Below are positions 37,176-46,556 of a DNA stretch of 64,000 nucleotides, one piece after another. Location: assembly GCF_900187995.1 (NCBI RefSeq), contig NZ_FZNZ01000022.1:1-64000 (forward strand), written 5' to 3'. Below the pieces are notes generated by a model that made no database searches, was not told the origin of the DNA, and worked only from the letters and a program-made list of their open reading frames with translations. The stretch is from Prevotella jejuni (GTDB lineage Bacteria > Bacteroidota > Bacteroidia > Bacteroidales > Bacteroidaceae). The first letter of the stretch is position 1, and each line of letters begins with the position of its first letter. The position numbers and the translations under genes were made by a program.

Positions 37176-38105
37176 TTAATTTAAAGTTTCCAGATCCAGA
37201 CTATTTACTTCGCTTGCACGTCGCAAAACAATGGTACGTAGCTTATCGATATCTACACCCCAAGAGTCCTTTAGATAACTACGAATGATACTCAACTTAG
37301 CGAGAATTGCCTTCTTACCAGTTTCGTCACCATTAGCAGCCACTGCCTGAGCAAGTCTTTTCTGCCACATTACATCAGTATCCGTTACATAACATGAGAA
37401 CACTTCAGCGAAGTCCTCGTTGTATTCGCTACTTGCATAACCTGTTACATAACCTTCTTTACCTGCATCTTCATCTTTTACGTTTACCCAATCAGCAGAG
37501 TGATACTCCTTAGTGATTGTACGAAAATCAGTAGAGTAATCCTTCAACTGCGTAAGGATATGTGCGAACTCATGATGCATTGTATGGAAATAAGCACGAT
37601 TTAAATCGAAATTACTACCCGAAGCAAATGGATTTGTTTGTTCAATATATAGATGTGCAGGGTCTAAGTAATTTACTTGGAAGAGATTCACACGAATACC
37701 ACCTTCAGCAAAACCAAGTACAATAGAGCCGTCATTCTTATGTTGAGCTGAACCAATCAGCTGAAACTCTCTAAAGCAATGTTGTTTAAGGAAGTCTGGT
37801 CCCATCAACTCGGTATATGCATCAAGCCACACGTGTTTGATAATCTTAGCCAAGGCAATAGACTTCTTAATGTCTGCAGGGCTAACATTATAGCCCATGT
37901 CACTATTCTGGTCAATATAAAGATAATTGAACCGAATGTTGTAAGGTTCAGTATAATTTTTATTTAACCACTTATCAAATGCTGTTGAGTCTGTATTCTC
38001 CTCTCGTGTAGGGAATATAGAGTTGTTTGCATCAACATCATCATTCGAACAAGCAATAGTCAAAGCAGCTACAGCTGCGAAAAGAAATATTTTTATAGTA
38101 TTCAT
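37176..38105 (-). CDS. Substrate import-associated zinc metallohydrolase lipoprotein
   Basis: The 309-residue lipoprotein (signal ending TIACSN) contains a zincin motif, HHEFAHILTQ, near residue 178, with a downstream glutamate-rich segment (SSEYNEDFAEVFSCY) that can supply a third ligand. It matches the metallohydrolase lipoproteins that occur next to SusC/SusD and DUF4302 genes. A surface peptidase that prepares the substrate for import is the likely role, so this locus may take up peptides or protein-derived material rather than glycans (inference). Confidence 0.82.
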   Translation of the reverse strand: MNTIKIFLFAAVAALTIACSNDDVDANNSIFPTREENTDSTAFDKWLNKNYTEPYNIRFNYLYIDQNSDMGYNVSPADIKKSIALAKIIKHVWLDAYTELMGPDFLKQHCFREFQLIGSAQHKNDGSIVLGFAEGGIRVNLFQVNYLDPAHLYIEQTNPFASGSNFDLNRAYFHTMHHEFAHILTQLKDYSTDFRTITKEYHSADWVNVKDEDAGKEGYVTGYASSEYNEDFAEVFSCYVTDTDVMWQKRLAQAVAANGDETGKKAILAKLSIIRSYLKDSWGVDIDKLRTIVLRRASEVNSLDLETLN

Positions 38106-38122
38106 ACATTGTCCTCCCTTTT

Positions 38123-39700
38123 TTAATTCTCACGTGGATTAGGTTCCAGTCCAGCTTCGATTACATCAGAAGGTAACTGTAAAGCACCTCTGAGGTCACC
38201 CGATTTGAAGTAGACAGGATCTTCACCATCGATGAGGTGAGTTATTCTAATACCATAACGTTTGATATCCATAAATCGCATTCCCAGTTGGCAAGTCTCT
38301 ATACGTCGCATCTGTAGCAAGATATAAAGTAAGTTCGTCTGCGTCTCGTCAATTGAGAAGCCTTGTGGGTGCAATGCTTTCTTAAAGCCAAAGTCCGATT
38401 TATTCGTGATCTCTTCTGGCACCAAAGGTACTGTTGCTAAGAAATCATTCACAGATTGTAGAGTCAGTGTAGGACGAGTTGCTGTTACCACGCCATTTTT
38501 CTCTACATTAGGAGCACAGTGTGCGTTAATCCATAGATTCATATCATTCAGTGCTTCCGTGTACTTCTTCAAGTGGATTTCCGCTTCAGCGCGAACAAGC
38601 AGAGTTTCGTCAGCTGTGAGCACAGCATCAACAGTACGAATAAATCCTCTACTTCTTGCAGCATCAGTATATTCAAACTCATTAGACAAACGGGGGTAAG
38701 CAATCTGCTGGCTATTACCATAGAGTAAGTGCGACTCATAAAGCGTGTTATCAACAGAGCCTGCTCCCCATGGCATCTTTGTCCAGTAGAGTTCATTAAG
38801 AATAACATCGTAACCTGAATTAAAACGCTTATATCCTCCATAGAAAGTGGCAGCACCAGCAGAAGACACCGCCGTCTGTAGCATAAAGTTAGCATTCTCA
38901 CTTGAGTTAATGTAAGCATCGTGAATAGCCCATCTTCCTCCGAGAGTCTTATAGCGATAGACTGTGCGTAAGAGAGAAGCAGGCTGAGAGCCTAATGCTT
39001 TAGAAGCATATTCAGCAGCTTTATCCCACTTCTGGTAATAGAGATTGAAGCGTGCTGCGAATGCGTATGCTGCTTTCAGATTAAAGTGATATTTAGGTAC
39101 TGTCATATAAGATTCGCTTACATGAGGTAAAGCAGCTTCAATATCAGCATTAATATTCTCATAGAGTTCACGAAGTGTGCCACGTTTATCTATTGAACGG
39201 TTAGGCTCTTTTGGATAAGGCAATCCAAGATACTTATCAGCCTTTGAGTCGTCATACGCCATACAGAAAGCAGTTGCAAGTCGGAACATTGACCATGCTC
39301 GACAGAGTAAAGCCTCAGCTTTCACAGCCTCAACATCTCCATCTTTCACCTTGCTAAGGTCAGCAATAGCCTGATTAGCATTACCTATAGCATAATACAT
39401 CTTTCCCCAGACATGTCGTGGGTCATCATTTCCTGTAGTATTCACGTCTTTCCAACGAAATAGTTGGTCTTGATTTGTTTGATAATTGAAAGTTTTTCCA
39501 TTATCCATTACGTTATCACTACAATACTCCATCATATAATCAGTGGACCCATCAGGATAAGCTGACGACACCAACTGTGTAGCCTTTTCAAAGTTGTCTA
39601 CCTCAGCTCGATCATCAGGCAACTTATCCAAGAAGTCATTACAGGACGAGAATGTAAACAGTAATCCCACTCCTGCCAATAGAATATTTATCTTTTTCAT
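38123..39700 (-). CDS. SusD/RagB-family outer-membrane lipoprotein
   Basis: The 525-residue surface lipoprotein (signal MKKINILLAGVGLLFTFSSC, lipidated Cys at about 20) is the substrate-binding lid of the SusC transporter. It starts NDFLDKLPDDRAEVDN, as expected for the family, and has TPR-like helices (ALLCRAWSMFRLATAF, AAYAFAARFNLYYQKWDKA) and the C-terminal SusD domain with LLYILLQMRRIETCQLGMRF. It follows the susC-like gene by 31 bases. No glycoside hydrolase is next to it, so the substrate is not shown by context. Confidence 0.94.
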   Translation of the reverse strand: MKKINILLAGVGLLFTFSSCNDFLDKLPDDRAEVDNFEKATQLVSSAYPDGSTDYMMEYCSDNVMDNGKTFNYQTNQDQLFRWKDVNTTGNDDPRHVWGKMYYAIGNANQAIADLSKVKDGDVEAVKAEALLCRAWSMFRLATAFCMAYDDSKADKYLGLPYPKEPNRSIDKRGTLRELYENINADIEAALPHVSESYMTVPKYHFNLKAAYAFAARFNLYYQKWDKAAEYASKALGSQPASLLRTVYRYKTLGGRWAIHDAYINSSENANFMLQTAVSSAGAATFYGGYKRFNSGYDVILNELYWTKMPWGAGSVDNTLYESHLLYGNSQQIAYPRLSNEFEYTDAARSRGFIRTVDAVLTADETLLVRAEAEIHLKKYTEALNDMNLWINAHCAPNVEKNGVVTATRPTLTLQSVNDFLATVPLVPEEITNKSDFGFKKALHPQGFSIDETQTNLLYILLQMRRIETCQLGMRFMDIKRYGIRITHLIDGEDPVYFKSGDLRGALQLPSDVIEAGLEPNPREN

Positions 39701-39731
39701 TTTGTAGTTCTCCTAATTATATATGTTAGTA

Positions 39732-42700
39732 TCAGATTCCGAGACGCAATGTCAGTGTGAGCTGACGAGGAACAGGTAGAGCCACACCACCCGCATTATA
39801 GAATTCAGGGTCCTGACCATTGAGTTTCTTATCAGAATAAATCAAGAAGAGGTTAGTAGCCTGAAGCTTTAAGCTCAATGAACTTAATGAAAGATGTCTT
39901 ATCATCTGTACAGGGAAATCATAACTCAGTGATATTTCCTTCATGCGAATAAAGTCTCCTTTGGCAATACGCTCCGTTGAGTAGTTGTATGCGTTATAAG
40001 CACGATACAAATAGCCATCTTGCTGCAGTGATCTAAGGTCAGCTATAGCAGGGATATTCGTATGCTTCTCATCACCAGCCTCAGTCCATCGATTACGGAA
40101 CTCCTTAGGCATCGCAGACATATCAGAATAGCTTGTGCTAAAGAATGGGTCAAGGCGTACCTTATTACCAAAAGCGTAAGTGGTAAAGATACTTAAGTGC
40201 CAACCTTTATAAGAGAATGTGTTACCAAATGAGCCTGTAATCGTTGGATCTGTTGGACCCTCATAGACTAAGTGGTCGAGATTATAGCTCTGGAAATCCA
40301 CACCACTTGTTGTAAGGTTGCCATTCTGGTTGATAACCTGTGGTATTCCATGCTCGTTAAGTCCCTTGAAGTCCCAAGAGAAAAGTGCACGATAAGGATA
40401 ACCTACCATTGTGAAACCGCCTCCACTCACCATTGACATGATACGTGAACGGCTATCGAGGTCGGTTACACGTGTATTAACATGAGAGAAGATAAAGTCA
40501 GTAGTCCATTGGAAATTCTTCGTCATGATGTTCTTACTTGAGATAGACAGTTCCTCACCATGCGACTTCATACTTGCAACGTTAGCATATTCAGTAATTG
40601 TACCCTTCGTACCATTTGTTGTACGTGGACCAATAAGGTCGTAGTTATTACGTGTGTACCAGTCGAATACAACATTCAAGCGGTTATTTAAGAATCCTAA
40701 GTCTACACCAATGTTAAACTCATGTTTCTTCTCATAAGTAAGATCAGGGTTAGCAAAGTTCCAAATCTCTAATCCAGACTCTTTATCAATAGCAAATGGA
40801 CGCCAGAAATTTGTACTTGTAATCATCACCTGTGAATTGGTAACAGCAGGTTTATCACCCGTCAGAGAGTATGACATACGTAAGGTAGCGTGTGTCATTG
40901 CACTCTTAAATGTCTTTTGGAACCATGGCTCCTCATGTGCATTCCACACACCTGACACGTTCCATGTAGGTAGCCATCGAGCCGTGCGAGCTTTACCGAG
41001 TCGGTTACTTCCTTCATAACGAGTTGTAAAGTTGGCAGCATAACGTCCCTTCCATGAATAGTTTGCTGTACCGAAGAAAGACACGTCACGGTTGTAGCTA
41101 TTAGAGAGACTATAATACAACATATTCTCTTCTACAGCATGCTTGAAGTAATGATAGTCGTAATTAGCTAAGAAACCTAATCCGTACTGCATACCCACAC
41201 CTTCAAAGAAACTACGGTTACGCTTTGTATTGTTAATCTCCATACCTCCATAGAGGTTCAAGATATGTTTCTCGTTGAATACATCATTATAGCTTGCCGT
41301 TGCACGGAAATCCCAGCTATTCATGCGATACTTTGTTTCGTCATAGAAACCTCCCTTAGGTAATACAGAGTATTTCAAAGAGTTAGGCTGGTCTGGATCA
41401 AGATACAACCAAGGGTTCGCATTGCGAATAGTAGCGTCGTCCATAGCACGATAAGCCATTGCCATGTTAGAGCCTTCACGAATCTGGTAAGCTTGAGAAG
41501 TGATAGAATACTTATATGCACCAAGGAGAGCGATTTGTACCTTACTGATAGGCTTATACTTCAATTCTGCTTGCATCTTCAAATCGAGAACATCAAAGTC
41601 AATGAAATTATTTGCTAACTCATGATGTATATTAAAAGGTGCATAGTTGCGAACATAGAAAGTATTTGGATCTAAGGCACGTGAGGTGTTAATAGCATAA
41701 GAATAAGGATTGATGTCAAAACCACGATTTACCTCACCCGTTACCACGTTTACATCTTGATTAACTGAACCAGGGGCACGTTGCTTACGATATGAAGTGT
41801 TACCAATAAGATTTAAGGAAACTTTCTTACTTAGGTTATAGTTTGCATTAACAGAGTAAGTCATACGACGAACCTTGCTCTGCTCGGTCCATCCTGGGTC
41901 ATCCATGAATGAGAATGATGTATAATATTGAGCTTTCTCCGTACCAGATGACATAGAGATAGAATGGTTCATAGAGACAGAATTGCTGAAAAGCTCTTTG
42001 AACCAGTTGGTATTACGCATCTCTGCTTCACGAAGATAATCATTAATAGCAGTTGGGTTATTTGCAATACCAAATCGTCCGTTAGTCTCATCGTAAGTAT
42101 TCAGCAGCGTGTACATCTTACCGTAGATACCACTTGTGGCTGCACGCATCGTGCGTGAAAAGGAGAATAAGCCATCAGCAGCCATCTCTTTATAAATACC
42201 CATTTGTTCCTGTGAGTTCATGATATTAAATTGTGAGTAGCTTGGACGCATACGCATCGTGAACTCACCAGTATAGCTAATACGGTTATTACCAGCTTTA
42301 CCTTTCTTTGTTGTCACAACAATCACACCACCCATGGCACGTGCACCATAGATAGATGTTGCAGAACCGTCCTTCAGAATCTGGAAACTTTCGATGTCGT
42401 CAGCATTTAGTCCTGCAATAGCAGAAGAGATAAGTGTTGCAGCATCTCCTGATGACAAGTTGTCTGCATTGACCTCTGTTACATCTTCCATGATGACACC
42501 ATCAACTACCCAGAGTGGTTTTGAGGAACCATAGATAGAGGTAGCACCACGCACACGAATCTTCGGTGCCGTACCGAATGTTCCTGACACGTTTTGAACA
42601 CTCACACCTGCCGCACGACCTTCGAGCGAACGACTCACGTCTGCCATACCATCAAGTTTTGCTTTTGAAGCATCAATCTTGGTGGCTGCACCAGAGAAGA

Positions 42701-43040
42701 GTCGTTTGTCTTGTTGGGTCATACCCGTTACGACAACCTCCGTAAGCTGATGATCGTCATTGCTTAGGGCAACCTTCATGCCGTCTTTAGGCGTAAGGGT
42801 CTGTGTGACCATACCAATGTAACTGACTACGAGTTTCTTTCCTGCAGGGACATCGATTGAGAAACGGCCGTCTATATCAGTGACAGTACCCGTCGTAGTA
42901 CCTTGTACCATGACAGACGCACCGATGATGGCTTCTCCATCTCCCTGAGAAACTACGGTTCCATTAATCTTTGTCTGTCCGAATGCTGTGCCTAACGACA
43001 GAATCAGACCAAACAAGAATAGAGCAATTCTTTTTTCCAT
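39732..43040 (-). CDS. SusC/RagA-family TonB-dependent transporter
   Basis: The 1102-residue outer-membrane transporter has a signal peptide (ending GTAFG), a carboxypeptidase-D-like N-terminal domain (INGTVVSQGDGEAIIGASV), a SusC-type TonB box region (EVVVTGMTQQDKRLFSGA), a plug with RVRGATSIYGSS and PLWVVDGV, and a beta barrel ending LTLTLRLGI. It forms the channel for the SusD-bound substrate. It is first in the operon with SusD-like, metallohydrolase and DUF4302 genes, driven by a consensus promoter at 43197-43228 with a leader of about 150 bases. Confidence 0.95.
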   Translation of the reverse strand: MEKRIALFLFGLILSLGTAFGQTKINGTVVSQGDGEAIIGASVMVQGTTTGTVTDIDGRFSIDVPAGKKLVVSYIGMVTQTLTPKDGMKVALSNDDHQLTEVVVTGMTQQDKRLFSGAATKIDASKAKLDGMADVSRSLEGRAAGVSVQNVSGTFGTAPKIRVRGATSIYGSSKPLWVVDGVIMEDVTEVNADNLSSGDAATLISSAIAGLNADDIESFQILKDGSATSIYGARAMGGVIVVTTKKGKAGNNRISYTGEFTMRMRPSYSQFNIMNSQEQMGIYKEMAADGLFSFSRTMRAATSGIYGKMYTLLNTYDETNGRFGIANNPTAINDYLREAEMRNTNWFKELFSNSVSMNHSISMSSGTEKAQYYTSFSFMDDPGWTEQSKVRRMTYSVNANYNLSKKVSLNLIGNTSYRKQRAPGSVNQDVNVVTGEVNRGFDINPYSYAINTSRALDPNTFYVRNYAPFNIHHELANNFIDFDVLDLKMQAELKYKPISKVQIALLGAYKYSITSQAYQIREGSNMAMAYRAMDDATIRNANPWLYLDPDQPNSLKYSVLPKGGFYDETKYRMNSWDFRATASYNDVFNEKHILNLYGGMEINNTKRNRSFFEGVGMQYGLGFLANYDYHYFKHAVEENMLYYSLSNSYNRDVSFFGTANYSWKGRYAANFTTRYEGSNRLGKARTARWLPTWNVSGVWNAHEEPWFQKTFKSAMTHATLRMSYSLTGDKPAVTNSQVMITSTNFWRPFAIDKESGLEIWNFANPDLTYEKKHEFNIGVDLGFLNNRLNVVFDWYTRNNYDLIGPRTTNGTKGTITEYANVASMKSHGEELSISSKNIMTKNFQWTTDFIFSHVNTRVTDLDSRSRIMSMVSGGGFTMVGYPYRALFSWDFKGLNEHGIPQVINQNGNLTTSGVDFQSYNLDHLVYEGPTDPTITGSFGNTFSYKGWHLSIFTTYAFGNKVRLDPFFSTSYSDMSAMPKEFRNRWTEAGDEKHTNIPAIADLRSLQQDGYLYRAYNAYNYSTERIAKGDFIRMKEISLSYDFPVQMIRHLSLSSLSLKLQATNLFLIYSDKKLNGQDPEFYNAGGVALPVPRQLTLTLRLGI

Positions 43041-43196
43041 AGATCTCTTGTGATTATTAAAACATTTTTGAATAACTGTCTTGTTAAACTATACGTATTT
43101 TATTCTTCGCTGAAATCTTATATTAGAATAGGTATATAAACTTTAAAAGATTGTTTAGGTTCTACAATAGATAAAGAGTATTACGTCTATTGGCCA

Positions 43197-43228
43197 CAAA
43201 GATAATTATTATTTATTGAGATTGCAAA
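43197..43228 (-). promoter_or_regulatory. Promoter of the SusC/SusD operon
   Basis: On the minus strand TTTG (43225-43228), a 20-base spacer and TATCTTTG (43197-43204). The start near 43190 leaves a leader of about 150 bases before the susC-like ATG. No sigma/anti-sigma or hybrid two-component regulator gene is adjacent. Confidence 0.82.
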
Positions 43229-44045
43229 CTTTTTTTGTCCTATATTGCATTTTATATTAAAATTTCCTTTAATTCCATAACGGCATACTTCGTTTCTCCT
43301 TAATAAAAGACATGTTTTTTTGAGTGAAAGCCCTTTTGTTCCATTCAAGAATTAAAAATGTAGTTGACTCTTGCTTTTGTTATTCTACGTTTAACACCTA
43401 TCATTAAAATTTCTTGCAGTCAGTGTACTCTTTGCTGTGTTTTAGCTGTGAATTTTGTGTCCTACAAATCTTAGTCCTTCTAAATGGTTTTTACTTTTAA
43501 AAAGATCTTCATATATAATGAATGGTGGAGCATACAAAAGTAAGAAGGGTTATGTTTCAAGCTCTTTCCCTTCTCCATTATTTCCCTTCAGTTGGTAATA
43601 GTAGGCGTGGAGAAGAGTAGGAGCAGAGTCCTGTAGATTGTAGGGGTGAGTCTAATAGGAGACGAGGTGAAACTAATTCTTTTGCTCTATACATACAAAG
43701 TCATGTCGTGCTTAACCCTGTCCGACATCTCCTTTCATTCAGAAAAGGGTAGGGGAGAGAGTGACTATTTTATCTTGTTGTCAATATTTTTGTTCCTTCA
43801 AATCATACACATGCCCTTTGAGCAAATAGAAAAGGCTTAATTAGATTGCAGAATATACCTTTCTTGTGTGTTGAATACGCCCTTCTTGGAGCAAGAAGGG
43901 CATTTTCTTTAATGCCTTTCTTAACCTGTTGATTCTATGTGTGTTATAAGCGTTGATTTAATAACTATTATACCCAATCTTAAGGATTTATCATACGTCC
44001 TTTTATAATATCTTTTTATTCTTCTTAGCGATATCTTTGGCATAT
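43229..44045. other. Non-coding gap with one dispersed repeat
   Basis: AT-rich DNA without a supportable gene. It contains the fourth copy of the hairpin-rich repeat at 43765-43960. Confidence 0.6.
43765..43960 (+). repeat. Dispersed hairpin-rich repeat, copy 4 of 4
   Basis: It contains ATAGAAAAGGCTTAATTAGA, TGTGTTGAATACGCCCTTC, GGAGCAAGAAGGGCAT and GTTATAAGCG in the same order as copy 1, including the left flank (GTCAATATTTTTGTTCC against GTCAGTATTTTTGCTCC). Confidence 0.78.
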
Positions 44046-45001
44046 AGAACAATTATTTTGATACGCTTATAGAGATGTAAGTAAATGTAGTAAGAGAAAT
44101 TCCTCCCGTAGAATAAAACAAAGCCTCGGGTGTAAAATCATTCCTACTACTGAACTCTATGCGAAGGTTTACAGAAGCAAGATAGTACGGAATTTCTTTA
44201 CTTTCTTGCAAGGTCAAGTCCTGCTGATGAAGCGGAAAATCTCCACCGCAGGACTTTTCTCTTGTCTGCCGAGAACGTTTTTTATTCAAGACCAATTTAT
44301 TGTACGGTTGTATTTTTCGCTCCAACCTTGCGAAAGTAGGCTGACCGCCAAAGAGAAATGCCCGAACGAATACGGCATACCCAGGCTCTTTGGACGCAAG
44401 CGCATAAAATAAACATTCTACCTGTCAATCGTACGGACGATTTATCTATCTAACTACAGAGAGATAGATAAATCTTACCTTCGTCCAAACGGTCTATCGT
44501 TCGAACTATCTATTTATCGAACAATCGGACGATCGATATGTCGAATTGTCGAACTCTCGCGAGTTACCTGCTTTCATTTTCGTTGATATGAAACGAACCG
44601 GCACCTCTTCTCATTACCGCAATCATACCATTCTTATACAGAACATAAGAGTTTTTCAGCGACAGCTCCAAATCTGATAGGGAAAGCTAACAGCCTTTGC
44701 GCTTAAAGTTTATAAGCTTTCTATGAAAAGCTTATAAGTAATCTGACAAAAGCTTATAAGTAATTCACAAAAAAACTTATAAGCTTTTTGCTAAAAGCTT
44801 AAGAGCTTTTTGGTGAAAGCTTAGGAGCTTTTCAGACTAACAAACTAACTTCTCTTCTTTTCCTTCTATTTCCTTGCTTTTCTGCGTTGCTTAGTTCAAT
44901 GCAGTTCTACGCTTACCTTTGCACACAACTATAGTGGCAACAGACTGTATATGAGTTTGTTTGCCAAGTAACATTAACGTAATCAAAACAAAAAGAATGC
45001 A
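44046..45001. mobile_element. End region of an eroded integrative or mobilizable element
   Basis: The composition changes here. A GC-richer stretch (about 44195-44410) includes a degenerate minus-strand frame with SRQTREKSCGGDFPLHQQDL, of a kind I associate with Bacteroidetes conjugative elements (recalled, not checked). Next comes a run of short palindromes (TCGTACGG, CGGACGATCGATATGTCGA, 44430-44570). After that are iterated AAGCTTATAAG-type palindromes (44700-44840). The two helix-turn-helix genes at 45002-45570 follow. No integrase or intact mobilization gene is seen, so the element is a remnant. Confidence 0.5.
44700..44840. repeat. Iterated AAGCTTATAAG palindromes
   Basis: Six to seven copies of CTTATAAG or AAGCTTAxxAGCTTTT-like sites, in both orientations and spaced about 20-27 bases, can each form a small hairpin. 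They lie upstream of the helix-turn-helix genes and could be protein-binding iterons. Confidence 0.65.
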
Positions 45002-45259
45002 ATGAAACTTATCATTATTGACCGCAAGGCATGGGAGCAGCACTGCTCCGACTTTGCAGACTTTGTCCATCGTATCGAACAACTCATCGGCAACCCACCC
45101 GTAAAGGACGAATGGCTCGACAACGAAGCCGTATGTCGCAGACTCGGCATCAGCAAGCGATACAGAGATATGGGTAAAATTTCTTATTCAATGATTGGGC
45201 ATAAGTGTTATTATAAGGAGAGTGACATCACGGAATTACTGAACGCAAAAAGTGAATGA
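45002..45259 (+). CDS. Helix-turn-helix (excisionase-like) protein with an internal deletion
   Basis: The 85-residue product resembles the small MerR/Xis-like DNA-binding proteins near the ends of Bacteroidetes mobile elements (AVCRRLGISKRYRDMGKISY followed by KCYYKESDITELL). Its paralogue downstream reads LRLSTRTLQDYRDSG at the same place, whereas this one reads LGISKR-YRDMG, lacking four residues of the recognition helix. The frame is kept, so a protein is made, but DNA binding is doubtful. The stop overlaps the next frame by ATGA. Confidence 0.75.
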   Translation: MKLIIIDRKAWEQHCSDFADFVHRIEQLIGNPPVKDEWLDNEAVCRRLGISKRYRDMGKISYSMIGHKCYYKESDITELLNAKSE

Positions 45260-45262
45260 ACT

Positions 45263-45570
45263 ATGACAGAGAACGAAATCGTTACACAGCAAGACCCTCA
45301 AATGCAGTGTTTGCACAGTTGATGGAGGGTACTTTGAAGAAACTGGAGTGTTATTGTTCTACAGCCCGTCCGATGTTAGGCGGAGAGGTTTACCTCACGG
45401 GCGAGGAAGTTTGCAGTCTGTTACGTCTGAGTACCCGTACACTTCAAGACTATCGGGACAGCGGAACGATTGCCTATTGCAAAATCTGAGGCAAGATACT
45501 CTACAGGCAAAGCGACATACAAGCCATGCTCGAAAGGCACTATTATCCAATACGCAAGAAGGAAGGCTAA
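45263..45570 (+). pseudogene. Second helix-turn-helix gene, frameshifted and interrupted
   Basis: The natural start appears to be at 45263 (MTENEIVTQQDPQMQ). That frame stops at 45320, while the rest of the protein continues in another frame from about 45307 (VFAQLMEGTLKKLE, GEEVCSLLRLSTRTLQDYRD). It is cut again by TGA at 45487-45489, after which the same frame resumes as GKILYRQSDIQAMLERHYYP and ends at 45570. One frameshift and one nonsense change thus inactivate a protein of about 102 residues that is otherwise intact. Confidence 0.8.
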
Positions 45571-46050
45571 CAAAACGTGTCGCAAGAAGTCATAACTTAA
45601 GTCAAGGGTATGGTCAAGAATAAAGTAAATCAATAAGCAGCTGGTCAGTAAGTTAGTTTTAACTCATGTCAAAATTGACTCACTGACCAAACTACAGACT
45701 TAACTCAGTCGACAAGTCGATAAATCGATAAGTCAAGAAGTTGACAAGTCGATAAGTCTGAACTTTGGTCAAGAAATATCGGGAGGTAATATCAACAGCA
45801 CAAGTATCATTTCTTTATACTGGCAAGGTGTGTCTTTATACCACAAACTGCCGTTTGTACCACAAAGACCCTTGCCCCAAATGGGGGTTAAATCACTCCA
45901 AAGTCGTGATTAAAGAGCAATGAAAAAGCAGAAACAAAAGAAGCCAGACGGCAGATGTTCCACCTGCCCACGATGGGATAGATGGCACATCAGAATACCT
46001 AATTCCGAAGACCAGCAGAAGCTTATCAGACTCTACCGCAAGTAGGGAGA
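45571..46050. other. Gap with a possible oriT-like segment and a small frame
   Basis: Two notable parts are seen. A set of short GTCGATAAGTC-type repeats lies at 45710-45765. A segment with GGCAAGGTGTGTCTTTATAC and ACAAAGACCCTTGCC arms (45824-45878) resembles what precedes mobilization genes in Bacteroides elements. A 41-codon frame at 45920-46045 (MKKQKQKKPDGRCSTCPRWD start) may be a mobilization-region remnant. None of this is more than suggestive. Confidence 0.4.
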
Positions 46051-46205
46051 AGTGCCGAAGCGTTCTCATAAATTCATTTTTCTTTGTTTTGGGTTACAAA
46101 TATAGCAAAGGCAGAGATTCTTATCCCTACCTTTATACCTAATTATTTAGAACCAAATTGATTATCGAGTAGTTATTCTGACAACTCCCAATATGGAGCA
46201 TTACT
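46051..46205 (-). mobile_element. IS-end-like segment (variant L), copy 1
   Basis: About 155 bases from AGTGCCGAAGCG to GAGCATTAC are homologous to 50933-51088. On the minus strand it starts AGTAATGCTCCATATTGGGA and leads to a degenerate transposase start (MNL-stop, then ERFGT). It abuts the stop codon of the immunity gene at 46209. Confidence 0.65.
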
Positions 46206-46208
46206 GGG

Positions 46209-46556
46209 TTATAATACTAGGGTCCCTTTTTCCCACTCATCTATAGTCATTTTAGCTGTTAGCGAGTGAATATTATTACTACTTGCAATACTTTGCAATA
46301 TTTGCATAGCATTGCGTTCAAAAATAGGCAAAAGATATGTTGCAGCCCACATGCGAGCACCAACAGATTCGCTATATAGAAGTTTAGACAATTGCTTTAG
46401 GCTATTTGTCTCTTTTAAATAACGAGCACTTTTAGCTATTACCTGATAGCTTTTGTTTGCTTGTGCGTAATTACCTGTTTCTGTTGCTTCAGCATGCTTT
46501 ATCGCAGCTTCTTCAAACTTCCTATAAGCCGTTTCTATTTTTTTTAAGGTTTCCAT
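46209..46556 (-). CDS. DUF2019-like immunity protein
   Basis: The 115-residue, all-helical product (KFEEAAIKHAEATETGNY, MWAATYLLPIFERNAMQIL) resembles DUF2019 HEAT-like proteins, which commonly act as immunity proteins to polymorphic nuclease toxins. It overlaps the end of the Rhs toxin gene by 13 bases in the same direction, the classical toxin-immunity layout. It has no signal peptide, as expected if the toxin acts in the cytoplasm. Confidence 0.8.
   Translation of the reverse strand: METLKKIETAYRKFEEAAIKHAEATETGNYAQANKSYQVIAKSARYLKETNSLKQLSKLLYSESVGARMWAATYLLPIFERNAMQILQSIASSNNIHSLTAKMTIDEWEKGTLVL

Noticed and set aside
44053-44325. A 90-codon minus-strand gene
   Set aside because: The sequence resembles conserved DNA of conjugative elements, but the frame runs into AT-rich unrelated DNA and has no intact domain. 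I treat it as part of the element remnant.
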